From JAJYKC01 sp963823105 (lineage in GTDB: Bacteria > Acidobacteriota > Terriglobia > Bryobacterales > Bryobacteraceae), in contig CAWGKC010000001.1 of assembly GCA_963823105.1 (NCBI GenBank), positions 434,001 through 498,000 on the forward strand: 64,000 nt of DNA, given 5' to 3'. The translations under genes were made by a program, and so were the position numbers. The first letter of the stretch is position 1, and each line of letters begins with the position of its first letter. The notes beneath the pieces are model-generated. The model did not search any database. It had not been told where the DNA came from and saw only the letters and a program-made list of their open reading frames with translations. This document shows positions 45,396 through 55,530 of this stretch, in pieces.

Positions 45396-47795
45396 TTATT
45401 CGTGCCGCAGCGCGACCATTGGATCCACTTTGACGGCGCGGCGCGCCGGTAGGCCGCTGGCCGCGAGCGCAACTCCGATTAGTAAAAGGACGACTCCCGC
45501 GAAAGTGACCGGATCGGTTGCCGCGACATCGTATAGGACGCTCGCGAGAACGCGGGTTGCCGCAAGCGAAATCGTCACCCCAACCAGCAGTCCGACGGCC
45601 ACGCCTCTCAGTCCTTGGCCGATCACGAGACGCACGACATCGGGGCTGCGCGCGCCTAATGCGAGGCGGATGCCGATCTCCTTGGTTCTTTGGGCGACGG
45701 CGTGATGCAGTAGCCCGTAGATGCCGGTTGCGGCAAGCAGCGTGGCGAGCGCGGCGAAGATCGTTAGCAGGGTGGTTTCGAAGCGGCGGGGAGCTTCGAT
45801 TTCGGCGATTTGTTGCTCCACCGTTGCGATCTCGAAATAGGGAACCGTGGGATCTATGCCGCCGACGGCGAGGTGGATGGCGTGGGTCAGAAGGCGCGGT
45901 TCTCCCATCGTGCGGACAACGATCGTCTCCGTTGAGCTATCGGCGTAGAGCTGGTAGATCGCCGGCAGCATGGCGCTTCCGGGGCCGTTGGAGAGACGGT
46001 CGCCGACGACGCCGAGAACCGTATTCCAATTCCCCTCGTCGAGTCCGGGGAGCGACCTTTTGAAGCGCTTTCCCAACGGGTCTTGCCCTGGCCAGAAGCG
46101 GCGGGCCATGGATTCGCTGATCACCACGCCCGAAACGTCATTGGCCGCAAGGAGCCGTCCCCGCCGGAGCGGAATGCCCATGGTCTGAAAATATTCGGGA
46201 CTGACATCCCAACCCGTGAAGGGTTGTGCATCCTCGGCGGCGCGGCCTTCCACGGTAATTACCGCGTTCGGAACGTGGCTGTGGAATGTGCCTCCGACGG
46301 CGGCCGATCGGACGCCGGGCAAATGATCGATCGCTTCGATCGCCTGTTCGAAAAAGGCGTGAGCTTTCGCGCCGTACATTTCAGCGGGCAGGTCGATAGT
46401 GAAGGTCAAGAGGCGCCGCGGATCGAAGCCCGGCGTCACGGCTTGCAGTTTGACGAAACTGCGCAATAACAGACCGGCGCCGGTGAGGAGCACCACCGCA
46501 ATCGCATATTGCACGGCGACGAGGGGGAGACGCATCCGGCCGCTGGCGGGTCCGCCATGCCGGCCGTTTTTGAGGGCTTCTTGCGGGTCCCGCCGCGCGG
46601 CTTGCCATGCCGGGAACAGACCGAAGAACAAACCTGTCGCCACGGAAAGCAGCAACGCGAACGCGAGGACGGAGGTGTCGATGTGAACCTCGTCCAGGCG
46701 GGGCAGATCGGCGGGCGCGAGTGCGAGCAGGGCCTTCAATCCAACGGCTGCCACGATCAATCCGAGCAACCCGCCCGCGCCGGACAAAACGACGCTCTCG
46801 GTGAGAAGTTGGCGGAACATGCGGGCGCGCCCGGCGCCGAGCGCGGCGCGTACGGCGAACTCTCTCGATCGAGCCGCTCCACGCGCGAGCAGTAAATTCG
46901 CGATGTTGGTGCAGGTGATCAGCAGGACGCAAAGCACCGCGCCGAGCAACACCCACAATGCGCGGCGCACTTGTGGGCCGGCCACTTGTTCGGAGAGAGG
47001 GACGACGCGTACGCCGAGGCCGGCGTCGGTCGCCGGATACTGAATCGCGAGCGATCTCGCAATGGTGTTCATCTCCGCTCTCGCCTGCGTGAGTGAGATT
47101 CCGGGCCTCAGCCGCGCGACGGAGGTGAAGGCGTCGGCGAAGCGGAATTGCTGAAACTTGGGCCAGCGGGGATCGGCCGAGATGAGCAGCCACATCTGGG
47201 TATCTTTACTTGGGAACTCGAAGCGCGGGCCCATAACGCCGATGATGGTGCAGTTTTGACGATCGATCTCCAGCGATCGCCCGAGCACGTGAGGCGACGC
47301 GCCGAAGCGCCGCCGCCAGAGGCGATAACCGAGGACGGCCACGTTCTCGCCACGCCGGGCTTCCGTTTCGGAGAACGTGCGGCCCAGCGCGGGAGCGGCT
47401 CCGAGGACGGAAAACAGATTGCCTTCGACCTTGGCGGCTTGGATTCGTTCCGGTTCGGGACCGCCGGTGAGAGTCACCACCGCGGCTTCCGGGCGGGCAA
47501 CTGCGGCGATGTCTACGAAAACATGATTCTGTTCCCGCCAATTCCGGATTCCGGGGTAGCCCATCCAGTCCCATTCGAGATTCTTCGCGGGCACGGATTT
47601 CCAGACCATGCAGAGGCGGGACGGCTCGCGATAGGGCAGGGGCCGCAGCAGGACCCCCTCGACTACGCTGAACATCGCGGTATTCGCTCCGATGCCGAGG
47701 GCGATGAGCGCGATCGCGACGAGGGTAAATCCCGGGCTTGCGCGGAGCGTGCGGAAGGCGTAGCGAAGATCCGAGGCCAGATGGATCACGTTCAT
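45396..47795 (-). CDS. ADOP-family ABC transporter permease (third copy)
   Basis: 799 residues from MNVIHLASDLRYAFRTLR. First TM with ALGIGANTAMFSVVEGVLL, PCD domain, FtsX core near 270-400 (GAARSREFAVRAALGAGR) and C-terminal FtsX (VAQRTKEIGIRLALGAR), ending ARRAVKVDPMVALRHE. Same duplicated layout as the copies at 5.5 and 18.8 kb but clearly diverged. No ATPase gene beside it. It is not next to either of the other copies. Confidence 0.9.
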   Translation of the reverse strand: MNVIHLASDLRYAFRTLRASPGFTLVAIALIALGIGANTAMFSVVEGVLLRPLPYREPSRLCMVWKSVPAKNLEWDWMGYPGIRNWREQNHVFVDIAAVARPEAAVVTLTGGPEPERIQAAKVEGNLFSVLGAAPALGRTFSETEARRGENVAVLGYRLWRRRFGASPHVLGRSLEIDRQNCTIIGVMGPRFEFPSKDTQMWLLISADPRWPKFQQFRFADAFTSVARLRPGISLTQARAEMNTIARSLAIQYPATDAGLGVRVVPLSEQVAGPQVRRALWVLLGAVLCVLLITCTNIANLLLARGAARSREFAVRAALGAGRARMFRQLLTESVVLSGAGGLLGLIVAAVGLKALLALAPADLPRLDEVHIDTSVLAFALLLSVATGLFFGLFPAWQAARRDPQEALKNGRHGGPASGRMRLPLVAVQYAIAVVLLTGAGLLLRSFVKLQAVTPGFDPRRLLTFTIDLPAEMYGAKAHAFFEQAIEAIDHLPGVRSAAVGGTFHSHVPNAVITVEGRAAEDAQPFTGWDVSPEYFQTMGIPLRRGRLLAANDVSGVVISESMARRFWPGQDPLGKRFKRSLPGLDEGNWNTVLGVVGDRLSNGPGSAMLPAIYQLYADSSTETIVVRTMGEPRLLTHAIHLAVGGIDPTVPYFEIATVEQQIAEIEAPRRFETTLLTIFAALATLLAATGIYGLLHHAVAQRTKEIGIRLALGARSPDVVRLVIGQGLRGVAVGLLVGVTISLAATRVLASVLYDVAATDPVTFAGVVLLLIGVALAASGLPARRAVKVDPMVALRHE

Positions 47796-47850
47796 AGATT
47801 GACACACCGGGTGAGAACGGGATTTGGAGCTTCCGGCTGAGCCAAGCGCA

Positions 47851-49503
47851 TCACCGGATGGCGGCGGGGACGAGGCGGAAGGCTTCGAAGACGGGGCGCT
47901 GGTTGCTGTCGTAAAAGGTGTCGAGGATTTCTTTGCGGTAGCCTTGGGCGGCGGCCAGTTTGACGAGGCGGGCGTTGACGCCGGTGAATTGTTCGTTGGG
48001 GGTGGTGTGGCCGAGCCAGACGGCGTTTTTTTCGGCGAAGGATTGGCTAGCTTCGGCGACGTCGGCGGGGGAGGGGTTGTCGGACATGAAGGGGGCGCTG
48101 GCGATGCGGAGCGGGAGGGCGCCGCGATGGATGACTAGGAGCGGAGTGAGGATGCCCCAGTCGTCGACGAGGAGGGTATCGGCGGGGATTTTAGAGACGC
48201 CGGTGGAGAGCGGGTAGATGGCGTCGGACCAGCTTCCGGCGCCGCCGAAGCGGCTGAATTGATAGAGGTATTGATTGCAGTTGAGCAGGTTGACGGAGAC
48301 CAGGGCGGCTAGGGCGACGGCTAGGATCCATGGGCCGGCTTTCTTCAAATAGAAGGAGGCCTGGGCGAAAGCGACGGCGATGAACAGTTGGGGGAGGGGC
48401 CAGAGGAGGATGGCGTGGTGGGCGGAGCCGCCGGCGTCGCGGGTGACGGCCATTTGGAGCCAGCCGACGGCGATGGCGATCAGGGTGAAGGCGAGGACGC
48501 GGCGGGCGGGGGTGAACCAGAGGAAGGGGAAGAGGGCGAGGGCGGCGAGGAAGGCCCAGATCATGGCGTTGCGGCGGTGGTCGCCAAAGCGTTGGTGGAC
48601 GGTTCCGGACCAGCGTTCCGAGCGGGTCTCGGGCGCGCGGGCTTCGGCGGGGGTTCCGTCGTTGGCCAGATAGCCGAAGAGGACGGAGCCGTCGGAGGTG
48701 GAGCGGAGAGTGGCGACTTTTTCGTCGAATTTAGAAAAAGTGAAACTTGCATTCGAGCGAAACGTCGCAAATTGGTGGGTCCAATTGTACAGGATCAGCG
48801 GATAAGCGCCAATGGAAAACGCCAGGATGGCGACGGCGGCGTTCAGAAAGGAGAGGCGCTTCCGGAGTTCGCGCGGGAAGACGAGGAGGAGCGCGATGAC
48901 GATGCCTCCGAAGGGCCATAGAAACAGCGCTTTGTCCCAGAGGGCGAGGCCGGCGAGGAAGGCGGCGGCGGCGAGGTCGCGCGCTTTGGCGCTATTGGCG
49001 AAGCGGAGGGTGAAAAGGCATGCCGCGAGCAAAAGCAAGTGTTGGAGCGCGACGGGGCCCCAGTCGAAGCAGGAAGTGAGGAGGTAGCTGGAATCGGTGG
49101 CGAGCAGGAGAACGGCGGCAGCGGCGGCGCGCTGGCTGTGGATGCGGCGCACGATGGCGAAAAAGAGGATGGAGCTTAGCGCGCAGAGCAGCAGAACGGG
49201 CCAGCGGATCGATGCCGGCGAAGGCTTCCAATGCTTCAAGATCGGCGCATAAATCCAGGTTTTGAGGGCGCCGAGGTAACTGAGCAGCATGACGGGGACG
49301 TCTATATGCCCGATGCGGACGGAATAATGAAGACCGGCAATCTGATACAAAGATTGAGCGAAAAGCACTTCATCGTTTTGGAGGCCGGGATAGGGGAGCA
49401 GGAGACAGCCGAGGCAAAGAATCAAGAGAAATCCGGCGAGCGCGGGCCACCAATTCAGAAATCCGCGCACAGAGGAAATTGGGCGGGTTGCGGGTTCAGA
49501 CAT
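47851..49503 (-). CDS. GT39/ArnT-like membrane glycosyltransferase
   Basis: 550 residues with about 10-12 membrane helices (for example LAGFLLILCLGCLLL, VLLLCALSSILFFAIV, VAILAFSIGAYPLIL). The first periplasmic loop holds the acidic motif YPGLQNDEVLFAQ, matching the catalytic Asp/Glu region of GT39/GT83 dolichol-phosphate-sugar transferases. A C-terminal soluble part follows. Probably transfers a sugar from a lipid carrier to a protein or lipid in the periplasm. Confidence 0.75.
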   Translation of the reverse strand: MSEPATRPISSVRGFLNWWPALAGFLLILCLGCLLLPYPGLQNDEVLFAQSLYQIAGLHYSVRIGHIDVPVMLLSYLGALKTWIYAPILKHWKPSPASIRWPVLLLCALSSILFFAIVRRIHSQRAAAAAVLLLATDSSYLLTSCFDWGPVALQHLLLLAACLFTLRFANSAKARDLAAAAFLAGLALWDKALFLWPFGGIVIALLLVFPRELRKRLSFLNAAVAILAFSIGAYPLILYNWTHQFATFRSNASFTFSKFDEKVATLRSTSDGSVLFGYLANDGTPAEARAPETRSERWSGTVHQRFGDHRRNAMIWAFLAALALFPFLWFTPARRVLAFTLIAIAVGWLQMAVTRDAGGSAHHAILLWPLPQLFIAVAFAQASFYLKKAGPWILAVALAALVSVNLLNCNQYLYQFSRFGGAGSWSDAIYPLSTGVSKIPADTLLVDDWGILTPLLVIHRGALPLRIASAPFMSDNPSPADVAEASQSFAEKNAVWLGHTTPNEQFTGVNARLVKLAAAQGYRKEILDTFYDSNQRPVFEAFRLVPAAIR

Positions 49504-49886
49504 GGTGAACGAGTGGTAGGAATTTCGACAGCGTGCAAATAGTCATCATCAGTATAAGCTACCGGCGATGGTGGTCACGAGCCGCGAAAGAAATTTTGAG
49601 TTGCGGTTATCGCTCTCAGCTATCGGCGCCGATGAGACTTAAGCGGTTTTGGAGCAGAGATGGCGGAAAGAAAATTGCCGGTGGCACTTGAATTGCTCAG
49701 CGGATGTGGTATGATTTGCAAAGTCGCCCAGTGGAAGATCCAATCCGAAGCCCTTCCGGGTTTCGTAATGTCGTCCAGCAGGGCAACCTCTCCCGTCCGG
49801 GCGCGCGCATTAGTTGAACCTTTTTGGGGGTACGCGCGTCTAAACGTGGTGAAGTAGGAACAAAAAAAACAAGATAGGAGAAAGAA
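49504..49886. other. intergenic region upstream of the DksA-like gene
   Basis: About 380 nt without a credible gene. Contains the promoter candidate at 49688-49715 and ends in AGATAGGAGAAAGAA before the DksA-like ATG. The leader from that promoter would be about 170 nt and could hold regulatory RNA structure, which I could not assess. Confidence 0.5.
49688..49715 (+). promoter_or_regulatory. candidate sigma70 promoter for the DksA-like gene
   Basis: TTGAAT (49688-49693), 16-bp spacer, TATGAT (49710-49715), about 170 nt upstream of the ATG. One of the best sigma70-like matches I saw in the window. Confidence 0.55.
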
Positions 49887-50270
49887 ATGACGAAGACCGA
49901 ACTTAACCGATTCAAACAAATCCTCGAAGAGAAACAGGCGGAACTGGCGAAGGTGTTGCGGAACCGCGAGGGTATCACCATCGAAAAAAGCCCGGACGCT
50001 TTGGACGAAGTGCAGAACGCCGCCGAGCGTGAGCTGGCCATCCGAAACCTGGACCGCGAGTCCAACCTTCTACGCAACGTGCGCACCGCGCTGGTTCGCG
50101 TTGGCGATGGAAGCTTTGGTGTTTGCCTCCATTGCGAAGAAGACATCAGCCCCAAGCGGCTGAACGCGGTACCTTGGACGCCTTATTGCATTCAGTGCCA
50201 GGAAATGGCCGATCGCATACAGGTGGAGGGCAGCGAAGCGTTCGACGACATGTTGATGCATGCGGCATGA
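49887..50270 (+). CDS. DksA/TraR-family zinc-finger transcription factor
   Basis: 127 residues. N-terminal coiled coil (TELNRFKQILEEKQAELAKVL), acidic tip segment, then the C4 zinc finger with Cys80, Cys83, Cys101 and Cys104 (VCLHCEEDISPKRL, YCIQCQEMAD). Family members bind RNA polymerase through the secondary channel and adjust rRNA and stress transcription, often with ppGpp. Good ribosome-binding site. Monocistronic. Confidence 0.9.
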   Translation: MTKTELNRFKQILEEKQAELAKVLRNREGITIEKSPDALDEVQNAAERELAIRNLDRESNLLRNVRTALVRVGDGSFGVCLHCEEDISPKRLNAVPWTPYCIQCQEMADRIQVEGSEAFDDMLMHAA

Positions 50271-50351
50271 GCTTGCCCGCGGCCGACGTCAACCCGGCCT
50301 GAGCGCGGTCTAGGCGTCGCGCTCCGGCCGTTGCCGGTTGTTCGCGACGGT

Positions 50352-51046
50352 TCAAGTTATCCTGCCGATCGCGGCAGTCATTCGGCCGGCCTTGGCTCCA
50401 TCTCTTCGCCACGAATGAAAGAGGTGTCCCTCGCAGCGGGTGCATCGCGCGTCGATCAAGATGTTGCCGGGGATCAAGCCCCCGCCGATTAGTTTCCTTC
50501 GATTCGCTTCAGCGAGATCGACGCTCGTGTGGAGTCCCAGGTCCGCGCGTTCGGGGAAAGTTTCCTGGAACTGGGCGCTCACTTCGGGTCCCACTTCGAA
50601 ACAACATGGTCCGATTCCGGGACCGATGGCGGCGACGAGATCTTCCGGGACACTGTCAAATAACCGCCGCATCGACAAAATCGTCGCGCCAGCGATGCCG
50701 GCGACGGTTCCTCGCCAGCCGGCGTGAATGGCGGCGACGGCGTGGGAGCGAGGGTCGGCGATGAGAATGGGAATGCAGTCGGCGGTGCGGACGCTTACCA
50801 GCGTGCCGGGACGGGCGGCGACTAAAGCGTCCCCCTCTTCGATCATGCCGTGGGGAATCGAGCCGGCATCGACGACGCGGTTGGAATGGACCTGTTTCAG
50901 ACGGACGAGCGCGCCGCCGGTGAACCCCCGCTCAGGCCACTCGGCGCTGAGGCGGGTGCCGAATCCGTGCGTCAGCCAAGGGAAAGCGTCGAGGATCGGG
51001 GCTTTTAGGACGCCGTCCGCGTCGAGAACGAACGGCGTGCCAATGG

Positions 51047-51065
<19 letters not shown>
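50352..51065 (-). CDS. pgeF: PgeF/YfiH purine-nucleoside phosphorylase / laccase-domain protein
   Basis: 237 residues with the metal-site motifs KQVHSNRV (His60), RTADCIPI (Cys97) and AAIHAGWRGT (His114). Family members act as purine nucleoside phosphorylases or peptidoglycan editing enzymes in the cytoplasm. Follows the TsaC-like gene on the minus strand with a small overlap, suggesting a common transcript. Confidence 0.9.
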
Positions 51066-51685
<620 letters not shown>

Positions 51686-51693
51686 GTTTCGAT

Positions 51694-53631
51694 TTATCCG
51701 GCGGGCGGGCGGTCGCCCGGCGCCTCCGGTCCTTCCAAAGGGATGGCTTCGGCTACTTCGATGGCCATGGCGTAACGTCCGAACGGGGCGCTCAACTGAA
51801 CGCCGGCGACGAGGCCGCGGACGCGTTCGACCATCTCGCGGGCGATGGCGACGCCCTCGCGGCGGCCCTCTTCGGCGCCTTCGGCCTTGCGCATCCGTTC
51901 CATGAACTCGGCGGGCACGGGCACGCGCAGCTCGTTCACCATAAACTCGGCGTTGCGGAAACTGGTGAGCGGCCAGACGCCGCAGACGACGGGGAGGTGG
52001 AATTGGGCGGTGCGGTCGAGGAAGCGCTCCAGCAGGTTCAGATCGAAGACGGGCTGGGTGACGACGTATTCGGCGCCGGCTTGGGCTTTCCATTCGAAGC
52101 GGCGGAGTTCCTCGTCGATGTTGAGGGCGCCGGGATTGGCGCCGACGCCGAGCAGGAGCGCCGTCTGCGATCCGATGGGATTGCCGCCGAGATCGAGGCC
52201 GTGGTTGAGATTGTTGACGATGTTGGTGAGGCCGATGGAGTCGACGTCGAAGACGGCGGTGGCGTCGGGATAGCCGCCCATGCGCGGAGGATCTCCGGTG
52301 ATGCAGATGAGGTTGCGGATGCCGGCGGCGTGAGCGCCGAGCAGTTCGGATTGGATGCTGAGAATATTGCGGTCGCGGCAGCAGAAATGGAGGACGGCTT
52401 CGATCCCGGCCTGAAGCTGGATTAACTGGCAGGTGATCTGGGCGCTCATGCGGGCGCTGGCGCGGGGGCCGTCGGGGACGTTGATGCAGTCGATGCCGTG
52501 GTCGCGGCACAGACGGGCGCCGGCGATTTCTTTGCTCGCGTCGACGCCGCGCGGGGGAAGGATTTCGACGAAGGAGACGAATTTACCGGCGGCGAGTTTG
52601 GCGCCGAGTTTCGACTTTTCCGAGACCGGGACCTTCGCCATGGCGTGGGGTTTCGCGGGGCGGTCCTCGACGGAGGCGGCGTGGCCGGAGTGGCCGGGTT
52701 GGAGCGAGCGGGCTTCGGCGCGGATGAGTTTGATGTGTTCGGGAGTGGTGCCGCAGCATCCGCCGACGATGCGCGCGCCGGCCCACAGGAAGCGGCGGGC
52801 GTACTGGGCCATGTACTCGGGCGAGCAGAGGTAGATATTGCGGCCCTCGACCATGGAAGGCAGGCCGGCGTTGGGCATGACGCTGACCGGCTTGGTGGTG
52901 AAGCGCAGCATGCGCTCGACGGTTTCAAGCGCGGCTTTGGGTCCGGTGGAGCAATTGATCCCGACGGCGTCGGCGGGCCATTGGTCGAGTTTGGCGGTGT
53001 AGGTTTCAACGCCTGTGCCGTCGCGCAGATTGCCGTCGTCGTCGATGGTGACCTGGGCGATGACGGCGAGGGAATCGCCTGCGACTTCGCGCGCGGCGAA
53101 GATGGCCTCGCGCAATTCGTGAAGATCGTAGAAAGTTTCGAGGATCAGCAGGTCGACGCCGGCGGCGACGAGGGCTTCGATCTGTTCGCGGAAATGGGCT
53201 CGGGCTTCGGCGAAGGAGGTGGGACCGAGCGGCTCGATGCGGATGCCAAGGGGGCCGACGGCGCCGGCCACGAACACCGATTCCCCGGCCGCCTGGCGGG
53301 CCAGTTGGACGCCGGCATCGTTGATCGCGCGGAGCTTGTCGGCCATGCCGAAGGAGGCGAGACGGACGCGGTTGCCTCCGAAGGTGTTGGTTTCGAGAAT
53401 TTCGGCGCCGGCGCGGACGTATTCGCGATGGGTTTCGAGCACGAGTTGCGGCGCGGAGAGGTTCAGTTCGTCAAAGCAGCGATTGATGAAAACGCCGCGG
53501 GAGTACAGCATGGTGCCCATGGCGCCGTCGGCGACCATGACGCGGGTCTGCAACTGGCGGCGGAAGAGGGCGGCCTTCAGAAATCGCGGGTTGTCGGCGG
53601 GGGTGGAGGGAGGCGACGAGGTGATGGGCAT
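51694..53631 (-). CDS. bifunctional homocysteine S-methyltransferase / methylenetetrahydrofolate reductase
   Basis: 645 residues from MPITSSPPSTPADN; a longer form to 53736 is possible but its extra residues lack homology. N-terminal methyltransferase domain with zinc cysteines in GINCSTGP and GGCCGTTPEH; the C-terminal MTHFR barrel includes CINVPDGPRASARMS and ICITGDPPRMGG. Makes 5-methyl-THF and methylates homocysteine to methionine. First gene of the operon with the TsaC-like gene and pgeF. Confidence 0.9.
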   Translation of the reverse strand: MPITSSPPSTPADNPRFLKAALFRRQLQTRVMVADGAMGTMLYSRGVFINRCFDELNLSAPQLVLETHREYVRAGAEILETNTFGGNRVRLASFGMADKLRAINDAGVQLARQAAGESVFVAGAVGPLGIRIEPLGPTSFAEARAHFREQIEALVAAGVDLLILETFYDLHELREAIFAAREVAGDSLAVIAQVTIDDDGNLRDGTGVETYTAKLDQWPADAVGINCSTGPKAALETVERMLRFTTKPVSVMPNAGLPSMVEGRNIYLCSPEYMAQYARRFLWAGARIVGGCCGTTPEHIKLIRAEARSLQPGHSGHAASVEDRPAKPHAMAKVPVSEKSKLGAKLAAGKFVSFVEILPPRGVDASKEIAGARLCRDHGIDCINVPDGPRASARMSAQITCQLIQLQAGIEAVLHFCCRDRNILSIQSELLGAHAAGIRNLICITGDPPRMGGYPDATAVFDVDSIGLTNIVNNLNHGLDLGGNPIGSQTALLLGVGANPGALNIDEELRRFEWKAQAGAEYVVTQPVFDLNLLERFLDRTAQFHLPVVCGVWPLTSFRNAEFMVNELRVPVPAEFMERMRKAEGAEEGRREGVAIAREMVERVRGLVAGVQLSAPFGRYAMAIEVAEAIPLEGPEAPGDRPPAG

Positions 53632-53808
53632 GGCCGGCGGCGAGGGAGCGTCCGGCTTGGGCCGCCTCGCGTAGGAGGACCAGGGAAAGACGCCCGCAAA
53701 CAGGGCTTCTCTCCGAATCTCCCGATTGTACCGCATGGCTTGGCGCGGCCGGGCGGGACTTGCGCAACGGTTGAGGCGGAACCCGTCCGCGAAGCGGCGG
53801 CGGAAAGC

Positions 53809-54147
53809 TCACGACTCGTCGAGTAGGCGGAGGCAGTTTGCCAGCAGCGCCGGAATGTCCTTTTCGGCCATTCTTCGAATCCATTCCGGCTTGAGGTAAT
53901 CGGATTCGTGCATAACGATATTCCGCGCGCCGACGATGCCGGGCCATCGGATTTCGGGATGGGCCTGGTGGAACTCTCTGCCGAGCTTGCTCGCCGCTTC
54001 GCCGATAATCGTAATGTTGCGGCAGATGGCGTCCATCACGACGGGCTTGGAGGTCCAGTCAGGACCGCCTTCCAACGCGTATTCGCCGATACGCCGACGT
54101 GCATCCCGAATATGCATGATATGGACGCGCGGATCTTTGGGTAGCAT
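53809..54147 (-). CDS. HepT-like ribonuclease toxin (DUF86/HEPN)
   Basis: 112 residues, all helical. The RX4HxY-type active site is present as GARNIVMHESDY (Arg, His, Tyr). Typical start IMHIRDARRRIGEYALEGG. HepT toxins cleave RNA, and MntA AMPylates the Tyr of this motif. The partner MntA gene lies 5 nt upstream on the same strand but carries a damaged active site. Confidence 0.85.
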   Translation of the reverse strand: MLPKDPRVHIMHIRDARRRIGEYALEGGPDWTSKPVVMDAICRNITIIGEAASKLGREFHQAHPEIRWPGIVGARNIVMHESDYLKPEWIRRMAEKDIPALLANCLRLLDES

Positions 54148-54152
54148 GTCCG

Positions 54153-54446
54153 CTATAGAGTCACAGCCTCGTCAAGGACACGGTTCCGGATGTATGGATG
54201 TATGCAAGTGGATTCGACCACGTCTACTTCGACGCCCAGTAAATCGCTGAGGTCCGATAGCAGGCCGCCGAGATCAAGAAGTCCGCGATCCCGATCGAGG
54301 TCGACGAGGAAATAGATATCGCTCCCCGGCCTGCTCTGGCCCGTGGCAACGGATCCGAAGACGCGAACATGGTGGCAGCCGTGGATCGCGGCGAGACGCA
54401 GAATCTCCGAGCGTCGTTCTCTCCGTAGCGATTCCAGGGTCGGCAT
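54153..54446 (-). CDS. MntA-like nucleotidyltransferase with altered active site
   Basis: 97 residues from the ATG after GAAGAGGAGGATC (MPTLESLRRERRSEIL). The motif reads RVFGSVATGQSRPGSDIYFLVDLD, where the second Asp of the DxD metal-binding pair is Tyr (DIY; GAT to TAT is a single change). That should abolish nucleotidyl transfer, and with it AMPylation-based neutralisation. It could still bind HepT. The substitution could also be a sequencing error. Confidence 0.8.
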   Translation of the reverse strand: MPTLESLRRERRSEILRLAAIHGCHHVRVFGSVATGQSRPGSDIYFLVDLDRDRGLLDLGGLLSDLSDLLGVEVDVVESTCIHPYIRNRVLDEAVTL

Positions 54447-54512
54447 GATCCTCCTCTTCATTGTCTTTCAATCCGCAGGGAGATTCGAGGGACGACCGGC
54501 GCGCTGCGCGGA

Positions 54513-55523
54513 TTAGGGCTGGACGCACACGTCGACGGAAGTGACGCCGTCGGCGGGGCCGAAGTCGCCGGCCCCAACGGCGATCCGCGTGATGACGGGG
54601 CAACCGCCGGAACCAGGAAGGGCTTGGGCCTGCGCCAATTCCGGCGGCAATGCCACGTTGACTTGATACAAGCCGACGTAGCCGGGGACCAGGCCCACGT
54701 AGGAGGGATAGATCCAGCGGGCGATGGGCGCCCAAACGACGGGCGGCGCGGGCGATGCAGCGGGAAGACTCAAACGATAACTGACTACCAGCGGGAGCGA
54801 TGCGGGAGGGATGACCGCCGGTGGAGAGGCCGGAGCGGCTTGTCCGGTACCAACGGCCGGGTTTGTCGGGCCAAGTCCCACGGCATAGAAAGTGATGGTC
54901 TCCCCTGGTTTCGCGGGGAGACCGTTCGGATAACCCGCGTCGCCGACGAAAGTGCCATCGGCGTGGGTGACGAGCGAGTAGCAGACGCCGCCCTTATTGC
55001 CGAAAATCGTGTCGCATCCGTTGACGATGTGGGGTTCGCTACTGGTAATAGTGAACGCGAAGCTTTGGCCGGTCGCGCCACCCGCAGCGACCGACAAGAA
55101 AATCGGCGGCGCTACCATGCATGGATTCGGGAAGCCGTCGAGGAAGCAGGTCCCCTCCGTGGGCATCTGGACCGTGATTTGAGTGAGCGGGCAGGAGGTG
55201 CCGGTGCGGCCCGAGCAGTAGTCATAGGTGACGACACTGAAGATCGGAAGGCTGGTGGGGTAGTTCGGTATTTGGCTGGTCACGTTGACGGTGATTCCGG
55301 ATAGCGTTCTGGGAAGCGGAGTGCTGGACGCAGTTGCATCCGGCACATTTAGTCCGTTCACAAAGAGGGTGATTACCTGTCCGTAGGCTGCCACTCCGAC
55401 GGGTACCGGGATCGCGTAGCCCGATCCGGCGATTTGGTTTTGGGTTTGGGCGGAAAGAGGGGATGGCGAGCTCCAGTAAATAGAGCTAAGAAAGAGGACG
55501 AGCGGAGTTCTCAAAGCAGCCAT
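54513..55523 (-). CDS. exported Solibacter-type protein with TIGR03437-like C-terminal domain
   Basis: 336 residues, signal peptide ALRTPLVLFLSSIYWSSPSPLSAQ. The body has beta-rich segments with IPVPVGVAAYGQVITLFVNGLNV, and a second half with PGETITFYAVGLGPTNPAVGTG, LPLVVSYRL and YVGLVPGYVGLYQVNVALPPEL. This pattern matches the domain that Solibacter encodes in dozens of secreted proteins. Probably extracellular. No catalytic motif. Confidence 0.8.
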   Translation of the reverse strand: MAALRTPLVLFLSSIYWSSPSPLSAQTQNQIAGSGYAIPVPVGVAAYGQVITLFVNGLNVPDATASSTPLPRTLSGITVNVTSQIPNYPTSLPIFSVVTYDYCSGRTGTSCPLTQITVQMPTEGTCFLDGFPNPCMVAPPIFLSVAAGGATGQSFAFTITSSEPHIVNGCDTIFGNKGGVCYSLVTHADGTFVGDAGYPNGLPAKPGETITFYAVGLGPTNPAVGTGQAAPASPPAVIPPASLPLVVSYRLSLPAASPAPPVVWAPIARWIYPSYVGLVPGYVGLYQVNVALPPELAQAQALPGSGGCPVITRIAVGAGDFGPADGVTSVDVCVQP

Positions 55524-55530
55524 GAAACGA

